DNA from: Acidobacteriota bacterium
GTDB lineage: Bacteria; Acidobacteriota; UBA6911
Length of the DNA: 64,000 bases
Direction: 5' to 3'
Assembly (NCBI GenBank): GCA_016929335.1
Contig: JAFGIY010000222.1
Coordinates: forward strand, 16,759 to 80,758
Under the pieces are notes generated by a model. The model was not told where the DNA came from. It worked only from the letters and a program-made list of their open reading frames with translations, and did no database searches. Position 1 is the stretch's first letter. The number at the start of each line of letters is the position of its first letter. The translations under genes and the position numbers were made by a program. Below are positions 18,087-25,670 of this stretch, piece by piece.

Positions 18087-18126
18087 AAAAACCCCTTTAG
18101 AATGGTTCTTAAGGGGGTGTTTTTTG
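18087..18126 (+). terminator. Terminator after DMT transporter
   Basis: Stem ACCCCTTTAGAA / TTCTTAAGGGGGT with a short TGG loop, preceded by an A-run and followed by GTTTTTTG, 40 bases past the transporter stop. A degenerate second copy of the same motif (CCCCTAAAAATGCTTCTAAG) occurs about 100 bases further on. Confidence 0.7.
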
Positions 18127-18272
18127 ATTGTAAGGATTCCAGGAGTATCCCATACGAAAAGCGAGACAGCGTTACGCGCAAAATTACCCCCCCTAAAAAT
18201 GCTTCTAAGGCCTTTTTGCACCATAGAAAACTGGGTTATCACAAACCGCAGCAATGCTTTATCGTGGTCCGA

Positions 18273-18307
18273 CCCGATTGAAGATATAGTAATCTGCATC
18301 AATCGGG
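18273..18307. other. Inverted repeat upstream of Rossmann/MCP gene
   Basis: CCCGATTGA (18273-18281) and TCAATCGGG (18299-18307) form a perfect 9-bp inverted repeat with a 17-base spacer, 68 bases before the start at 18375. Could be an operator or a leader hairpin. The rest of the 18047-18374 gap holds the terminator and nothing coding. Confidence 0.45.
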
Positions 18308-18374
18308 ATCATAATGGTGCCCATTCTATATAGTAACCATTGCGTATGACTGGCTCTTGATCAAGGAGGAGTGA

Positions 18375-19055
18375 ATGAATATTGCACTGGTGGGAGGAGG
18401 AAGGGCCGCCGTTATTCTATTGGACTTTTTTGCGATGCAAAAAGACATCAAGGTAGTCGGCATAAGCGACATTAATGAATCAGCTCCGGGAATGAAGCAT
18501 GCAAAGGCCCTCGGAATCCAGACTACCACCAACACAAAGGAATTGGCGCAGCGCCATGATGTGCAAACAATCATTGAGCTGACCGGCAATGCAAATGTAC
18601 GTTCCGAACTGCTTGGAATTCTTCGCCCCAACCAGGATTTCATGTCCGCCAATTGCGCCAAGTTGACCTCCGACATCATCGAAGCTCAATCCACTCACAA
18701 TGCAATGACGGCAAATACGGTATCCGAGCAGTTTCATACTTCTATTACGAGACTGAATACCGCCATCGGCAATATGGATTTTGCCTATAACAATATTGAA
18801 AAATTATTAAGAGAGACCGAATTGGTGGCATTGAATGCCAAAATCGAATGCGCCAGAGCCGGACAGGCAGGAGATGCTTTTGCAAAGGTTGTAGAACGAA
18901 TGCATGAAATGCTCACCAGCATCCGTGAAGCAATGGAGAAGATCTCAACTGCCTCAACCGAAAGCCATGATACGCTGATGAAACTAAAATCGGCAAAAGA
19001 CCAGTTGGCGGATGAATTCAAACTGTCGAAAGTAATGGGTGCTATCAACAAATAG
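18375..19055 (+). CDS. Rossmann-fold domain fused to a chemoreceptor signalling tip
   Basis: 226 residues, soluble. Residues 1-100 are an NAD(P)-binding type Rossmann domain: MNIALVGGGRAAVILL (glycine loop), VVGISDINESAPGMKHAKALGI, TIIELTGN. Residues about 105-225 are a helical hairpin with ELVALNAKIECARAGQAGDAFAKVVERM, an unmistakable version of the methyl-accepting chemotaxis protein tip (consensus LALNAAIEAARAGE.GrGFaVVA..vr) that contacts CheA/CheW. There is no membrane segment or HAMP domain. Family knowledge: the same N-terminal domain is found ahead of PAS/kinase or sigma-54 modules in some delta-proteobacterial regulators, so it likely senses a dinucleotide or metabolite. I infer a cytoplasmic redox/metabolite receptor. 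Start fixed by AAGGAGGAG. No che genes nearby. Confidence 0.75.
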   Translation: MNIALVGGGRAAVILLDFFAMQKDIKVVGISDINESAPGMKHAKALGIQTTTNTKELAQRHDVQTIIELTGNANVRSELLGILRPNQDFMSANCAKLTSDIIEAQSTHNAMTANTVSEQFHTSITRLNTAIGNMDFAYNNIEKLLRETELVALNAKIECARAGQAGDAFAKVVERMHEMLTSIREAMEKISTASTESHDTLMKLKSAKDQLADEFKLSKVMGAINK

Positions 19056-19058
19056 TTG

Positions 19059-19080
19059 AGATCATGTGCCTGATCTTTTT
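19059..19080 (+). terminator. Short terminator after Rossmann/MCP gene
   Basis: AGATCA-TGTGCC-TGATCT followed by a T-run, four bases after the stop codon. Only a 6-bp stem, so moderate strength. Confidence 0.5.
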
Positions 19081-19103
19081 CCGCTTGCACGTTCCGATGG
19101 AGA

Positions 19104-19598
19104 TCAGTCGGCGAAGACGGTCAGCTTGCGCTCCTGAATCAACCACTCGCCGTTCCGCTTGATGAGTCGGTCTGCGGAGCGGCCCATCGCTGCCGCGATC
19201 ATCTTGCCGTCCTTTTCGCGATACAGCGTCTGCCAGTACGACTGGTGCAAGGCCTCGCCAGGCTTCGGGAACGTGATGCGCACGTTGCTGATCAGGTGGT
19301 ACAGATTTGAAGCCGGCAAGCCCTTCGCCTTGTTGTCGTCACGCCGCTGAATGAGGCTCATAACGATCTTGCGAATCTCCTCGCGTCCTTTACTGATATT
19401 GCCGTTCGAATCGATGATGGCATCTTCGGTGAAAACGGCGACGTAACCCTCAGGATCGAGTGAATCCACCGCCCACACATAACGTGCCATCACATCTTCG
19501 ACCTCCATACGGTCTTCCCAGTTACCAAGGTGCTCCTCCGCAGTGACGAGCGATGGCGCAATAAGTAACGCAACAAAAATTATGTGATACGGTCGCAT
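19104..19598 (-). CDS. Exported SnoaL/NTF2-like protein
   Basis: 164 residues with signal peptide (MRPYHIIFVALLIAPSLVTA) and a SnoaL-like domain: EDRMEVEDVMARYVWAVDSLDPEGYVAVFTEDAIIDSNGNISKGREEIRK, then LYHLISNVRITFPKPGEALHQSYWQTLYREKDGKM and a C-terminal strand NGEWLIQERKL. This is the naphthalene-dioxygenase-beta-like/NTF2 fold of Asp- and Tyr-bearing small enzymes or binders. AAGGGA precedes the ATG. It follows the lipoprotein gene by 42 bases on the same strand and may belong to the same cassette cluster, though I find no attC at either end. Confidence 0.7.
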   Translation of the reverse strand: MRPYHIIFVALLIAPSLVTAEEHLGNWEDRMEVEDVMARYVWAVDSLDPEGYVAVFTEDAIIDSNGNISKGREEIRKIVMSLIQRRDDNKAKGLPASNLYHLISNVRITFPKPGEALHQSYWQTLYREKDGKMIAAAMGRSADRLIKRNGEWLIQERKLTVFAD

Positions 19599-19640
19599 AG
19601 CTTGTGTCCCTTATTTCATCTTTTAACCAAAGTGCCGCAA

Positions 19641-20171
19641 TCACGAACCCGGCTCCGGCCGGTATCGGAGACGCTCTGACAACCGACCGGGCGGATTGAA
19701 ATCGCCTGCACCAGACATCAAAATGTCGTCAATGACGAATCTGCCTGCCTCGGCACGAACGATTACTGAATCTTCCCATTCATCTGACTCGTACCAGAAA
19801 TGAACCGTAACCGTTGATGTCAAATCTGAATTCGCAATGACATGCGAGATTTTAAACCGGGTTGGTCCTTCGAAAAGGCTCGCAAACAGGCATCCATCGG
19901 CCCAGGGAGGTTTGTCATTTGGATGCTGTTTTATAAAAGCCCTTTGATATGAGCGTGCTTCCTCAATCAGAGCAAGCAGCCGTTTGCTTAAGTATGGTGC
20001 CAGGGCTTTTTCCTCCTCAAGACTCGGCAAACCATTGGGATGGGTTTTGAGATACAAATTATAAAAGTCCTCCACCGGTTTGTTGGGAGAATTGGCGGGA
20101 CAACCTAAAAGCCCTGGACACCATACGAGGAGCAGCCATGCCATGAATCTATAGTGCATTTTTCTACTCAT
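19641..20171 (-). CDS. Hypothetical lipoprotein, DUF3828-like
   Basis: 176 residues. Leader FMAWLLLVWCPGLLGC ends in a lipobox, so lipid-anchored. The mature protein starts PVEDFYNLYLKTHPNGLPSLEEEKALAPYLSKRLLALIEEARSY, close to the DUF3828 pattern ('pv..Fy.wYl...p.....l...ls..L..ll..a'), and continues with FKISHVIANSDLTSTVTVHFWYE and AGRFVIDDILMSG. Function of the family is unknown. The gene begins 7 bases after a degenerate attC-like sequence (20178-20224), which marks it as the probable cargo of an integron cassette. Confidence 0.65.
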   Translation of the reverse strand: MSRKMHYRFMAWLLLVWCPGLLGCPANSPNKPVEDFYNLYLKTHPNGLPSLEEEKALAPYLSKRLLALIEEARSYQRAFIKQHPNDKPPWADGCLFASLFEGPTRFKISHVIANSDLTSTVTVHFWYESDEWEDSVIVRAEAGRFVIDDILMSGAGDFNPPGRLSERLRYRPEPGS

Positions 20172-20177
20172 TTTTAT

Positions 20178-20224
20178 CTCTAACGCCTGAGCTCCGCGCC
20201 GGGCTGCGGAGCGGGATGTTCGTC
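20178..20224 (-). other. Degenerate attC-like site
   Basis: On the minus strand: GACGAAC, then GCTCCGC-AGCCCGGC-GCGGAGC hairpin, then TCAGGC-GTTAGAG. The right half (GCGGAGCTCAGGCGTTAG) is a typical attC right half; the left simple site is degenerate and the whole element is short (47 bp). Confidence 0.4.
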
Positions 20225-20263
20225 GGAACCGGTTTTTAGCGGGCTGCCTTCACTTCCAATTCC

Positions 20264-20335
20264 GCCTAACGACCAAGCTCACCGGCAGCAATGAAGCGCA
20301 GCGGAACTACTGTCCGGTGGAACGCCTTGTTGGGC
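20264..20335 (-). other. attC recombination site (59-base element)
   Basis: 72 bp. On the minus strand it begins with GCCCAAC (fits RYYYAAC) and ends with GTTAGGC (fits GTTRRRY). Inside, CACCGG pairs with CCGGTG, and the arms AACAAGGCGTTC / AGCTTGGTCGTT show the imperfect pairing with extrahelical bases expected of attC. It starts nine bases after the HEAT-gene stop codon, the normal location at the 3' end of a cassette. Confidence 0.75.
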
Positions 20336-20344
20336 CGAATCGCG

Positions 20345-21847
20345 CTATTGCTTCACATCACTGATGCAATCCAATACCTTCTTAGCTACCGTAATCACAT
20401 GAGGTTGGTTGGCACTGCGCTCTACGAGGGCTCGCAATTCAGTTGACACGCAATCTCCTCCGATCTTGACCAATAGATGTACAATGTCCTCTTGAAACTG
20501 AGAACCAAGAATCGAATCCCCATCATCAAAGGGCAACTCCACCATCAAAGGTGCAAGCAACAACGGCACGATTTCGTGAGCTATCCCGTTTGCGACGATC
20601 TCCTGGATTGCCTTGTATGTAACTCCATGGCAGTGCTGCGCCTCCTCGGACGCTCCAGCTCCATAGCGATATACGTTCCACATCACATGCGCGGTCATCC
20701 GAAGCTGCCAAAGGAGAATCGGGACTGCACGCAAATCGTGAAAAGAGCCTAGAACCTCAGCGATGATACATTCCAGATGGTACCCCGAACGATGATTGTA
20801 TTGAGAGCTCAATCTTTTTATGAGCGGTTCAATAGCACGAGCGTCGCCAAGTTGTCCAAGTGCCTTCACCACTTCACTAACAACATCGATGTTTGCTTCG
20901 TGCTCCAGGAGATACAACAAAGGGAGCACGGCGTTCTTTTCACCCATCCTGCTCAATGTCAATGATGCCAAGATGCGAGTGACTGGTTCTTGCGAACCAA
21001 GAGCATCCAAAAAGTCATTTACCTGTCTTCTGGATGCCGCACTTGATGGCCAGTTAGGATCAATCGCTTGCAGCATGTCGTAAGCATCGCATGCGAGGTC
21101 TGGGGCGGGGATCCTAACTGCGGCGATCAAGTCAGGAACATATTGGATTGCTTCCGCAGAGCGATGCCAATCAGGGGCAATCTTTAAAAGAAGCGCTTTG
21201 GCATTTCTCCTGATATTGGCATTCTGATCCAGCAATGCAGTCATAAGCTCCGGGACCAGCTCATTTGCCTCAAGGCTCTCTGGCCAGTGTGGGTCAATCT
21301 GCTTCAAAGCGTCCAGTCGGCTAGCATCTATGACTACATCTGTTCCCTTTATCCAAGCGAGCAAAAGAGGTTTGATCGCCCGCCGATCAGCGATTTTGCC
21401 TAATGCGTCAGCTGCGGCCCTTCCGGCGTGCCAGTCAGATAGCGTTTCGATGAGAGCATCGAGTGCAAGGGAGTTGCCACATCCTGCGAGAAAGATGGCG
21501 GCTTGTTCTCTAATATGCCCCTGGGGATGCTTTAACGCATCAATAAAAGGCACCAACCCCTTGGAGAGCATCTTTTCGAGAACCCTGCGGGCCGCAGTGG
21601 AGACTTCATATTGTCGGTCAGCTATGGCAGCCAGCAGAGGCACCGTTGCCTTGGCATCTCCGATCTTACCAAGGGCCTCAGCGGCCGCAGCGCGGACGTG
21701 TTTCACCGGGTCCTTCAGTGCACTCACAAGATGATCCGTTGAGTCTGAGTCGCCGGTTCTTCCCAACTGGTTCGCCGCATCACGCCGCGATTCCCAGGAT
21801 GGTGATGATCGCAATGTTGATATGATATCTTCACGTGGTATCGTCAT
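20345..21847 (-). CDS. HEAT-repeat protein
   Basis: 500 residues made of repeated two-helix units of about 31 residues, e.g. RRDAANQLGRTGDSDSTDHL, VRAAAAEALGKIGDAKATVPL, IREQAAIFLAGCGNSLALDAL, AADALGKIADRRAIKPLLLAW, VSEVVKALGQLGDARAIEPL. These are PBS-lyase/HEAT_2-type repeats, which serve as protein-protein scaffolds; no lyase or kinase catalytic residues are added. No signal peptide, so cytoplasmic. It is the largest cargo of the putative cassette cluster, framed by attC sites at 21856-21907 and 20264-20335, with its ATG eight bases after the upstream core site. Partner unknown. Confidence 0.85.
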   Translation of the reverse strand: MTIPREDIISTLRSSPSWESRRDAANQLGRTGDSDSTDHLVSALKDPVKHVRAAAAEALGKIGDAKATVPLLAAIADRQYEVSTAARRVLEKMLSKGLVPFIDALKHPQGHIREQAAIFLAGCGNSLALDALIETLSDWHAGRAAADALGKIADRRAIKPLLLAWIKGTDVVIDASRLDALKQIDPHWPESLEANELVPELMTALLDQNANIRRNAKALLLKIAPDWHRSAEAIQYVPDLIAAVRIPAPDLACDAYDMLQAIDPNWPSSAASRRQVNDFLDALGSQEPVTRILASLTLSRMGEKNAVLPLLYLLEHEANIDVVSEVVKALGQLGDARAIEPLIKRLSSQYNHRSGYHLECIIAEVLGSFHDLRAVPILLWQLRMTAHVMWNVYRYGAGASEEAQHCHGVTYKAIQEIVANGIAHEIVPLLLAPLMVELPFDDGDSILGSQFQEDIVHLLVKIGGDCVSTELRALVERSANQPHVITVAKKVLDCISDVKQ

Positions 21848-21855
21848 TGGTTATT

Positions 21856-21907
21856 GCCCAACGCTTGAGTTCAGCGGCCCGCAGAACCGGCTGTTGAAGT
21901 GTTTTAT
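21856..21907 (-). other. attC-like site
   Basis: On the minus strand CACTTCAACAGCCGG ... CCGCTGAACTCAAGC then GTTGGGC. The halves CTTCAACAGC and GCTGAACTCAAG pair with one-base bulges as in canonical attC; the right core GTTGGGC is perfect, the left core (ATAAAAC, overlapping the stop of the upstream gene) is degenerate. Confidence 0.6.
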
Positions 21908-22281
21908 TCGGCGCTAATTGAAGAGAAAATCTGGGAGAATATTGTTTGTTCCTCGCCAATCACAAGGATAACAATGCCATTCATTGATGTAACATACCCC
22001 ACATGATCTCTTACTACACCGTCAATGGAAACAGTAATAGACCCTTCGCCAGTATCAGGCAGTTTGAAGTCAACCGAACCACCTTTCTTAAGGTTGAAGC
22101 TCATGTGCTTTCCGGAAGGAAAGTGAAGATCCACATGATGGTCTAGTTTGGCGTTGCCCACAATGTGGAAGTGTCCTTCCATCATAAAGCTTCTATCGTA
22201 TTCCCCTCGGAGCATCCATGTGCAAAGCCCACCGATGAGGAGAGAGCCGATGATGATCAATCCTGTTTTCATGAATTTCAT
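21904..22281 (-). CDS. Hypothetical membrane-anchored small protein
   Basis: 125 residues from the Met at 22281 (an in-frame ATG at 22296 would add five residues but overlaps the core site). One N-terminal membrane segment (MKTGLIIIGSLLIGGLCTWML), then an outside, beta-rich domain: FHIVGNAKLDHHVDLHFPSGKHMSFNLKKGGSVDFKLPDTGEGSITVSIDGVVRDHVGYVTSMNG. No family recognised. It is the first cargo of the putative cassette cluster; its stop codon overlaps the following attC. Confidence 0.6.
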   Translation of the reverse strand: MKFMKTGLIIIGSLLIGGLCTWMLRGEYDRSFMMEGHFHIVGNAKLDHHVDLHFPSGKHMSFNLKKGGSVDFKLPDTGEGSITVSIDGVVRDHVGYVTSMNGIVILVIGEEQTIFSQIFSSISAE

Positions 22282-22296
22282 ATTGTATGCGCCCAA

Positions 22297-22530
22297 CTAC
22301 AAATATGATGAACTGGCGAAATAAACGGACAGAACGGCGGTGGCGGTGAATTCAGGATTGCTGCCGGGGCTGCCGTTTGTATCTTGCCGATAGAGCTCTA
22401 TTTCTCTAAAGCCTGGTCCGCACCCTTGACCAGATATGCCGCGATACTCACCCGACGAAACGAATACAAACCGGCGGCAGAACTCACAGCGTCCCATTTC
22501 AGTCACCCGTATGCGCTGGGCTTCCGGCAT
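22297..22530 (-). CDS. Hypothetical 77-residue protein
   Basis: MPEAQRIRVTEMGRCEFCRR at the N-terminus with a CEFC pair, then a Gly-rich stretch and an ending PEFTATAVLSVYFASSSYL. The last codon and stop are fused to the GTTGGGC core site, so the cassette cluster appears to have inserted at or just after this frame. It could be the truncated end of a longer host gene (the ending vaguely recalls pilin-like proteins) or not be a gene at all. No ribosome site seen. Confidence 0.25.
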   Translation of the reverse strand: MPEAQRIRVTEMGRCEFCRRFVFVSSGEYRGISGQGCGPGFREIELYRQDTNGSPGSNPEFTATAVLSVYFASSSYL

Positions 22531-22922
22531 TCCGGCGGGATCGATTCATAGACAAACCCTCTCTCGAATGATTCAAAATATCAACAGAGGTTATCCTGCT
22601 TATCAGATACCCCCATCCAAACAGCTCCCTGCCACGATCATAATATCCTATGCCTTCGGATCACCGTGCTTCAATCAGAAATAATCTTCATCCGATGAAA
22701 ATGAACCGGCATTTCCTCACATCCAACGGTTTAACAAGCCGATGAACTAAGATTTCCCCGGCAATTTTATACCGGCCAAAGGTTCTCATTCGGAAGGCTG
22801 ATGGCATTATGATTGATTGCCTATGCAAGACTTCAGTCGAAGAACTCAGCGACAATCTATATAAGCATTTATTGACCCTCCACGGAAAGCTGGCTAAGCT
22901 GAATCCTGTCGGAGGGATTCTG
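22531..22922. other. Intergenic region upstream of molybdopterin oxidoreductase
   Basis: About 390 bases with no convincing gene. The molybdoenzyme frame is open back to 22809, but the strong ribosome site lies at 22910-22915. No riboswitch-like fold (for example a Moco element) is evident by eye. Confidence 0.4.
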
Positions 22923-25217
22923 ATGAGCGATATTGGGGATGAGGAATTGGGAGTCGAAGTCAAAAAGACCCTCTGCTGGCCGTCTCCGGGCTGTCATTGC
23001 AATTGCGGATTGCTGGTGCGTGTCAAGGACAACAAGATCCTGAGCATCAAAGGGAATCCGGAATTTCCCTACAATCGCGGCTCAGTCTGCGAACGTATTC
23101 CGCACTTCCGCAAGTGGCTGGAGCATCCCGACCAGTTGATGCATCCGCTCAAGCGGCAGGGGGAGCGCGGAGAGAACCGCTGGGAACGCATCTCGTGGGA
23201 GCAGGCGCTGGACGAGATTGCGGCAAAACTGCAGACGATCAAAGCCGAATACGGCGCCGAAAGCCTGTCGACCATTGAGGGAACCTACCGCTCGGATTTT
23301 TATGCCATCCGCGCGCGCTTTCTGAATCTCTTCGGCAATCCCGCCAATGTGGGTGCCGCCGGGACCGCCTGTGCCTGCAACAAAGTCGCGCTGTCATTCG
23401 CACTCGCCGGCACGAACATTCCCTGCATTCTGGCGCCTCCCATCAAGCATCTGAACTGCCTGGTGTTGCTGGGAAGGGATTACACCGCGGCGAATCCTGT
23501 TCGCCGGCGCCCGATGCAGAAGTGGCGCACTCTGAAACCCGAGGCCAGGATGATTGTCGTCGATCCGCGGCAGACCGAAATGGCAAAGATGGCCGACATG
23601 TGGCTGCAGATCCGCCCCGGTACCGACACGGCTTTGCTCATGGCCTGGATCAATATAATCATTGCGCGCGGCCTCTACGACCGCGAATTCGTTGCTCAAT
23701 GGACTTACGGCTTCGAGCAACTCAAGCAGCGCGCCGCGGAGTACACCCCGGAACGGGTTGCCGAGATTACGTGGATCCCAGCCGATCAAATCATCGCTTC
23801 CGCGACTGCCTATGCCGACAACAAGCCCGGCTGTATCCACAGCGGGCTGGCCGCCGATCAGCTGGGACGCAATGCTACGCGCGTGGAACAGGCCAAGCTA
23901 TGCCTGCATGCCATAACGGGGAACATGCGGGGCGAAGCGCCGGGACTGGCGCCCGAAGGACCGGGTCCCGTCGTGAACGGCGTGATGGCCATGCGCGATT
24001 CCATGCTGCAGATGGCGGAGCTTTGCTCTCCGGAACAGCGCGCCAAACAGCTCGGCAGCGATCGCTTCAAGCTGATGACCTGGCCTGCATATGAACGTAT
24101 GAACGCGCTCTATATGCAGACCTATGGCGTACCCCTGCCTATGAGCGGGCACAGCTTTACGGCTTCAGAACCGGCCATCTGGCGCAGCATTGTTGACGGC
24201 GTTCCGTACCCGACGAAGGCCCTCATTACGTGGGGCAGCAATCCACTGCTCAATGCGGCCAACACCCGGATGGTATACAAAGCCCTGAAGAGTCCAAACC
24301 TGGATCTGCATGTGGTGCTGGAGCACTTCATGACGCCGACGGCAATGCTGGCGGATTATGTGCTTCCGGCAGCCAGTAAACTGGAACGTGGAACGCTGTC
24401 TACGATGGAGGACTTCACGTCCGTATTCGTCGCCGCCGAACGCGCCATTCAACCGATCGGCGAGCGCAAAACCGACTATTATTTCTTCTGCGAACTCGCC
24501 ATCCGCCTCGGATTTGGAGAGCACTTCCCATGGAAAACGGAAGAGGAGCTTTACAATTATCGGCTCCAGCCGCTGGGTATTACTTTTGAGGAGGCAGCTT
24601 CCAGAAAATATGTGATTGCCGGCGCGGAACCCTGGACCCACGACAGGATCAATCCGCGGACAGGCAAGGTCACAGGGTTTGCGACACGGAGCGGCAAGTT
24701 CGAACTCTATTCGAATCTGCTCGAGGAGCTGGGATATGATCCCCTGCCATATTACGAAGAGCCTCCGGAAAGCCCGATAAGCACACCGGAGATTGCGACA
24801 GAATATCCTCTGATCCTGATCAATGGGGGACGATTCATGCCGCAGTTTCAGTCTGAGCATCGCCAGTTCGGCATGGGACTGCGGGAGCAACACCCCGATC
24901 CGCTCCTGCAGATTCATCCGGAAACCGCCGCCGGCCTGGGCCTTCGCGAAGGCGACTGGGCCAGGATCGAGACTCCCAGAGGCGCCATTATCATGAAGAC
25001 GCAGCTCGCTACAGGGATCGATCCGCGCGTGGTGCATGCGGAACACTGCTGGTGGTTCCCGGAGCAGCCCGGAGCTGAGCCTTCACTGCACGGTTTGTGG
25101 CAGTCGAACGTGAACGTGCTGACGACGGATGAGTTCGATGCCTGCGACCAGGTCACCGGAAGCTGGCCGGGCAGAGCCTTGTTGTGCCGCGTGAGTCGAG
25201 TCCCCCCAGCGTTATGA
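22923..25217 (+). CDS. Molybdopterin oxidoreductase, DMSO-reductase superfamily
   Basis: 764 residues from the ATG at 22923, chosen because GGAGGG sits 8 bases upstream. N-terminal iron-sulfur region has Cys18, Cys24, Cys26, Cys28 and Cys56: C-x5-C-x3-C-x27-C with an extra Cys in the middle (GCHCNCG), not the common C-x2-C-x3-C. Then molybdopterin-domain marks: RWERISWEQALDEIA, NPANVGAAGTACACNK (candidate Mo-ligand Cys150/152), MIVVDPRQTEMAKMADMWLQIRPGTDTAL, GSNPLLNAANTR, LADYVLPAASKLERGTLS, and C-terminal PLILINGGRFMPQFQSEHRQ...IHPETAAGLGLREGDWARIETPRG. No Tat leader, so probably cytoplasmic. No iron-sulfur or membrane partner subunit is adjacent, so electron partner and substrate are unknown. 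Confidence 0.87.
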   Translation: MSDIGDEELGVEVKKTLCWPSPGCHCNCGLLVRVKDNKILSIKGNPEFPYNRGSVCERIPHFRKWLEHPDQLMHPLKRQGERGENRWERISWEQALDEIAAKLQTIKAEYGAESLSTIEGTYRSDFYAIRARFLNLFGNPANVGAAGTACACNKVALSFALAGTNIPCILAPPIKHLNCLVLLGRDYTAANPVRRRPMQKWRTLKPEARMIVVDPRQTEMAKMADMWLQIRPGTDTALLMAWINIIIARGLYDREFVAQWTYGFEQLKQRAAEYTPERVAEITWIPADQIIASATAYADNKPGCIHSGLAADQLGRNATRVEQAKLCLHAITGNMRGEAPGLAPEGPGPVVNGVMAMRDSMLQMAELCSPEQRAKQLGSDRFKLMTWPAYERMNALYMQTYGVPLPMSGHSFTASEPAIWRSIVDGVPYPTKALITWGSNPLLNAANTRMVYKALKSPNLDLHVVLEHFMTPTAMLADYVLPAASKLERGTLSTMEDFTSVFVAAERAIQPIGERKTDYYFFCELAIRLGFGEHFPWKTEEELYNYRLQPLGITFEEAASRKYVIAGAEPWTHDRINPRTGKVTGFATRSGKFELYSNLLEELGYDPLPYYEEPPESPISTPEIATEYPLILINGGRFMPQFQSEHRQFGMGLREQHPDPLLQIHPETAAGLGLREGDWARIETPRGAIIMKTQLATGIDPRVVHAEHCWWFPEQPGAEPSLHGLWQSNVNVLTTDEFDACDQVTGSWPGRALLCRVSRVPPAL

Positions 25218-25292
25218 AACGAGCAGAATAAGGATTGTTCCTGTGCAGGTCGAATTATTGCCTGATCAACGCCGGAAAAAGCGGCACATTAC

Positions 25293-25544
25293 TTAATGGC
25301 ATTCTTTGTTCAAGACACTGAATTCGCATAGCGACTGAAGCTCGGTGGACGAGGTATGAATGCAATACCGTTCGATTACATCATTGGCCGACGCGCTTTG
25401 GCAGGCATCGCAGATATAATGATGATGGATGCAGGTTGTGTTTGTATCGTACACATTCCCGCAATAGAAGCATTCAGGAGGGCCTGCAAATTCGGAATAT
25501 ACCAGTTCATTGCCGCAGACCAGGCAACCGCCTTTGCGATCCAT
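25293..25544 (-). pseudogene. DUF5714-like zinc-binding fragment, truncated
   Basis: 83 residues beginning MDRKGGCLVCGNELVYSE, with CFYCGNVYDTN, HHHYICDACQSA and ERYCIHT. The CxxC...CxxC...HYxCDxC series matches the N-terminal half of DUF5714 proteins, which continue for about 100 more residues with an 'mHGPEHH' region. That second half is absent here and not found in other frames downstream; the frame ends LCEFSVLNKECH. Probably a truncated gene, possibly still making a small zinc protein. Its convergence with the molybdoenzyme gene may be chance. Confidence 0.5.
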
Positions 25545-25670
25545 GGGAAGGCAGCTTCTTCAAGAAGGCAATATTAAACCCATTATTTAACAAACCTGCA
25601 TCATGCCGATTCATATGCCTGACCCCTTCCAGGCAGCATATATATGACTTCTGCATTGACCGCAATCCCG

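Larger units (their letters stand above)
20178..22297 (-). mobile_element. Integron gene-cassette cluster without integrase in view
   Basis: Reading the minus strand, the segment runs: core site GTTGGGC (22291-22297), gene 21904-22281, attC (21856-21907) ending GTTGGGC, HEAT-repeat gene 20345-21847, attC (20264-20335) ending GTTAGGC, a short gene-free piece with a degenerate attC (20178-20224, ending GTTAGAG), then the DUF3828-like lipoprotein gene. Each gene starts within about 20 bases of a core site and all point the same way, as cassettes do. No tyrosine recombinase (IntI) is encoded in the 64 kb. The pattern fits a CALIN (cluster of attC sites lacking an integrase). Confidence 0.65.

Noticed and set aside
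19104..19640. Exported NTF2-like gene as a further integron cassette
   Set aside because: Position and strand fit, but no RYYYAAC/GTTRRRY pair with a fold could be found at either end.
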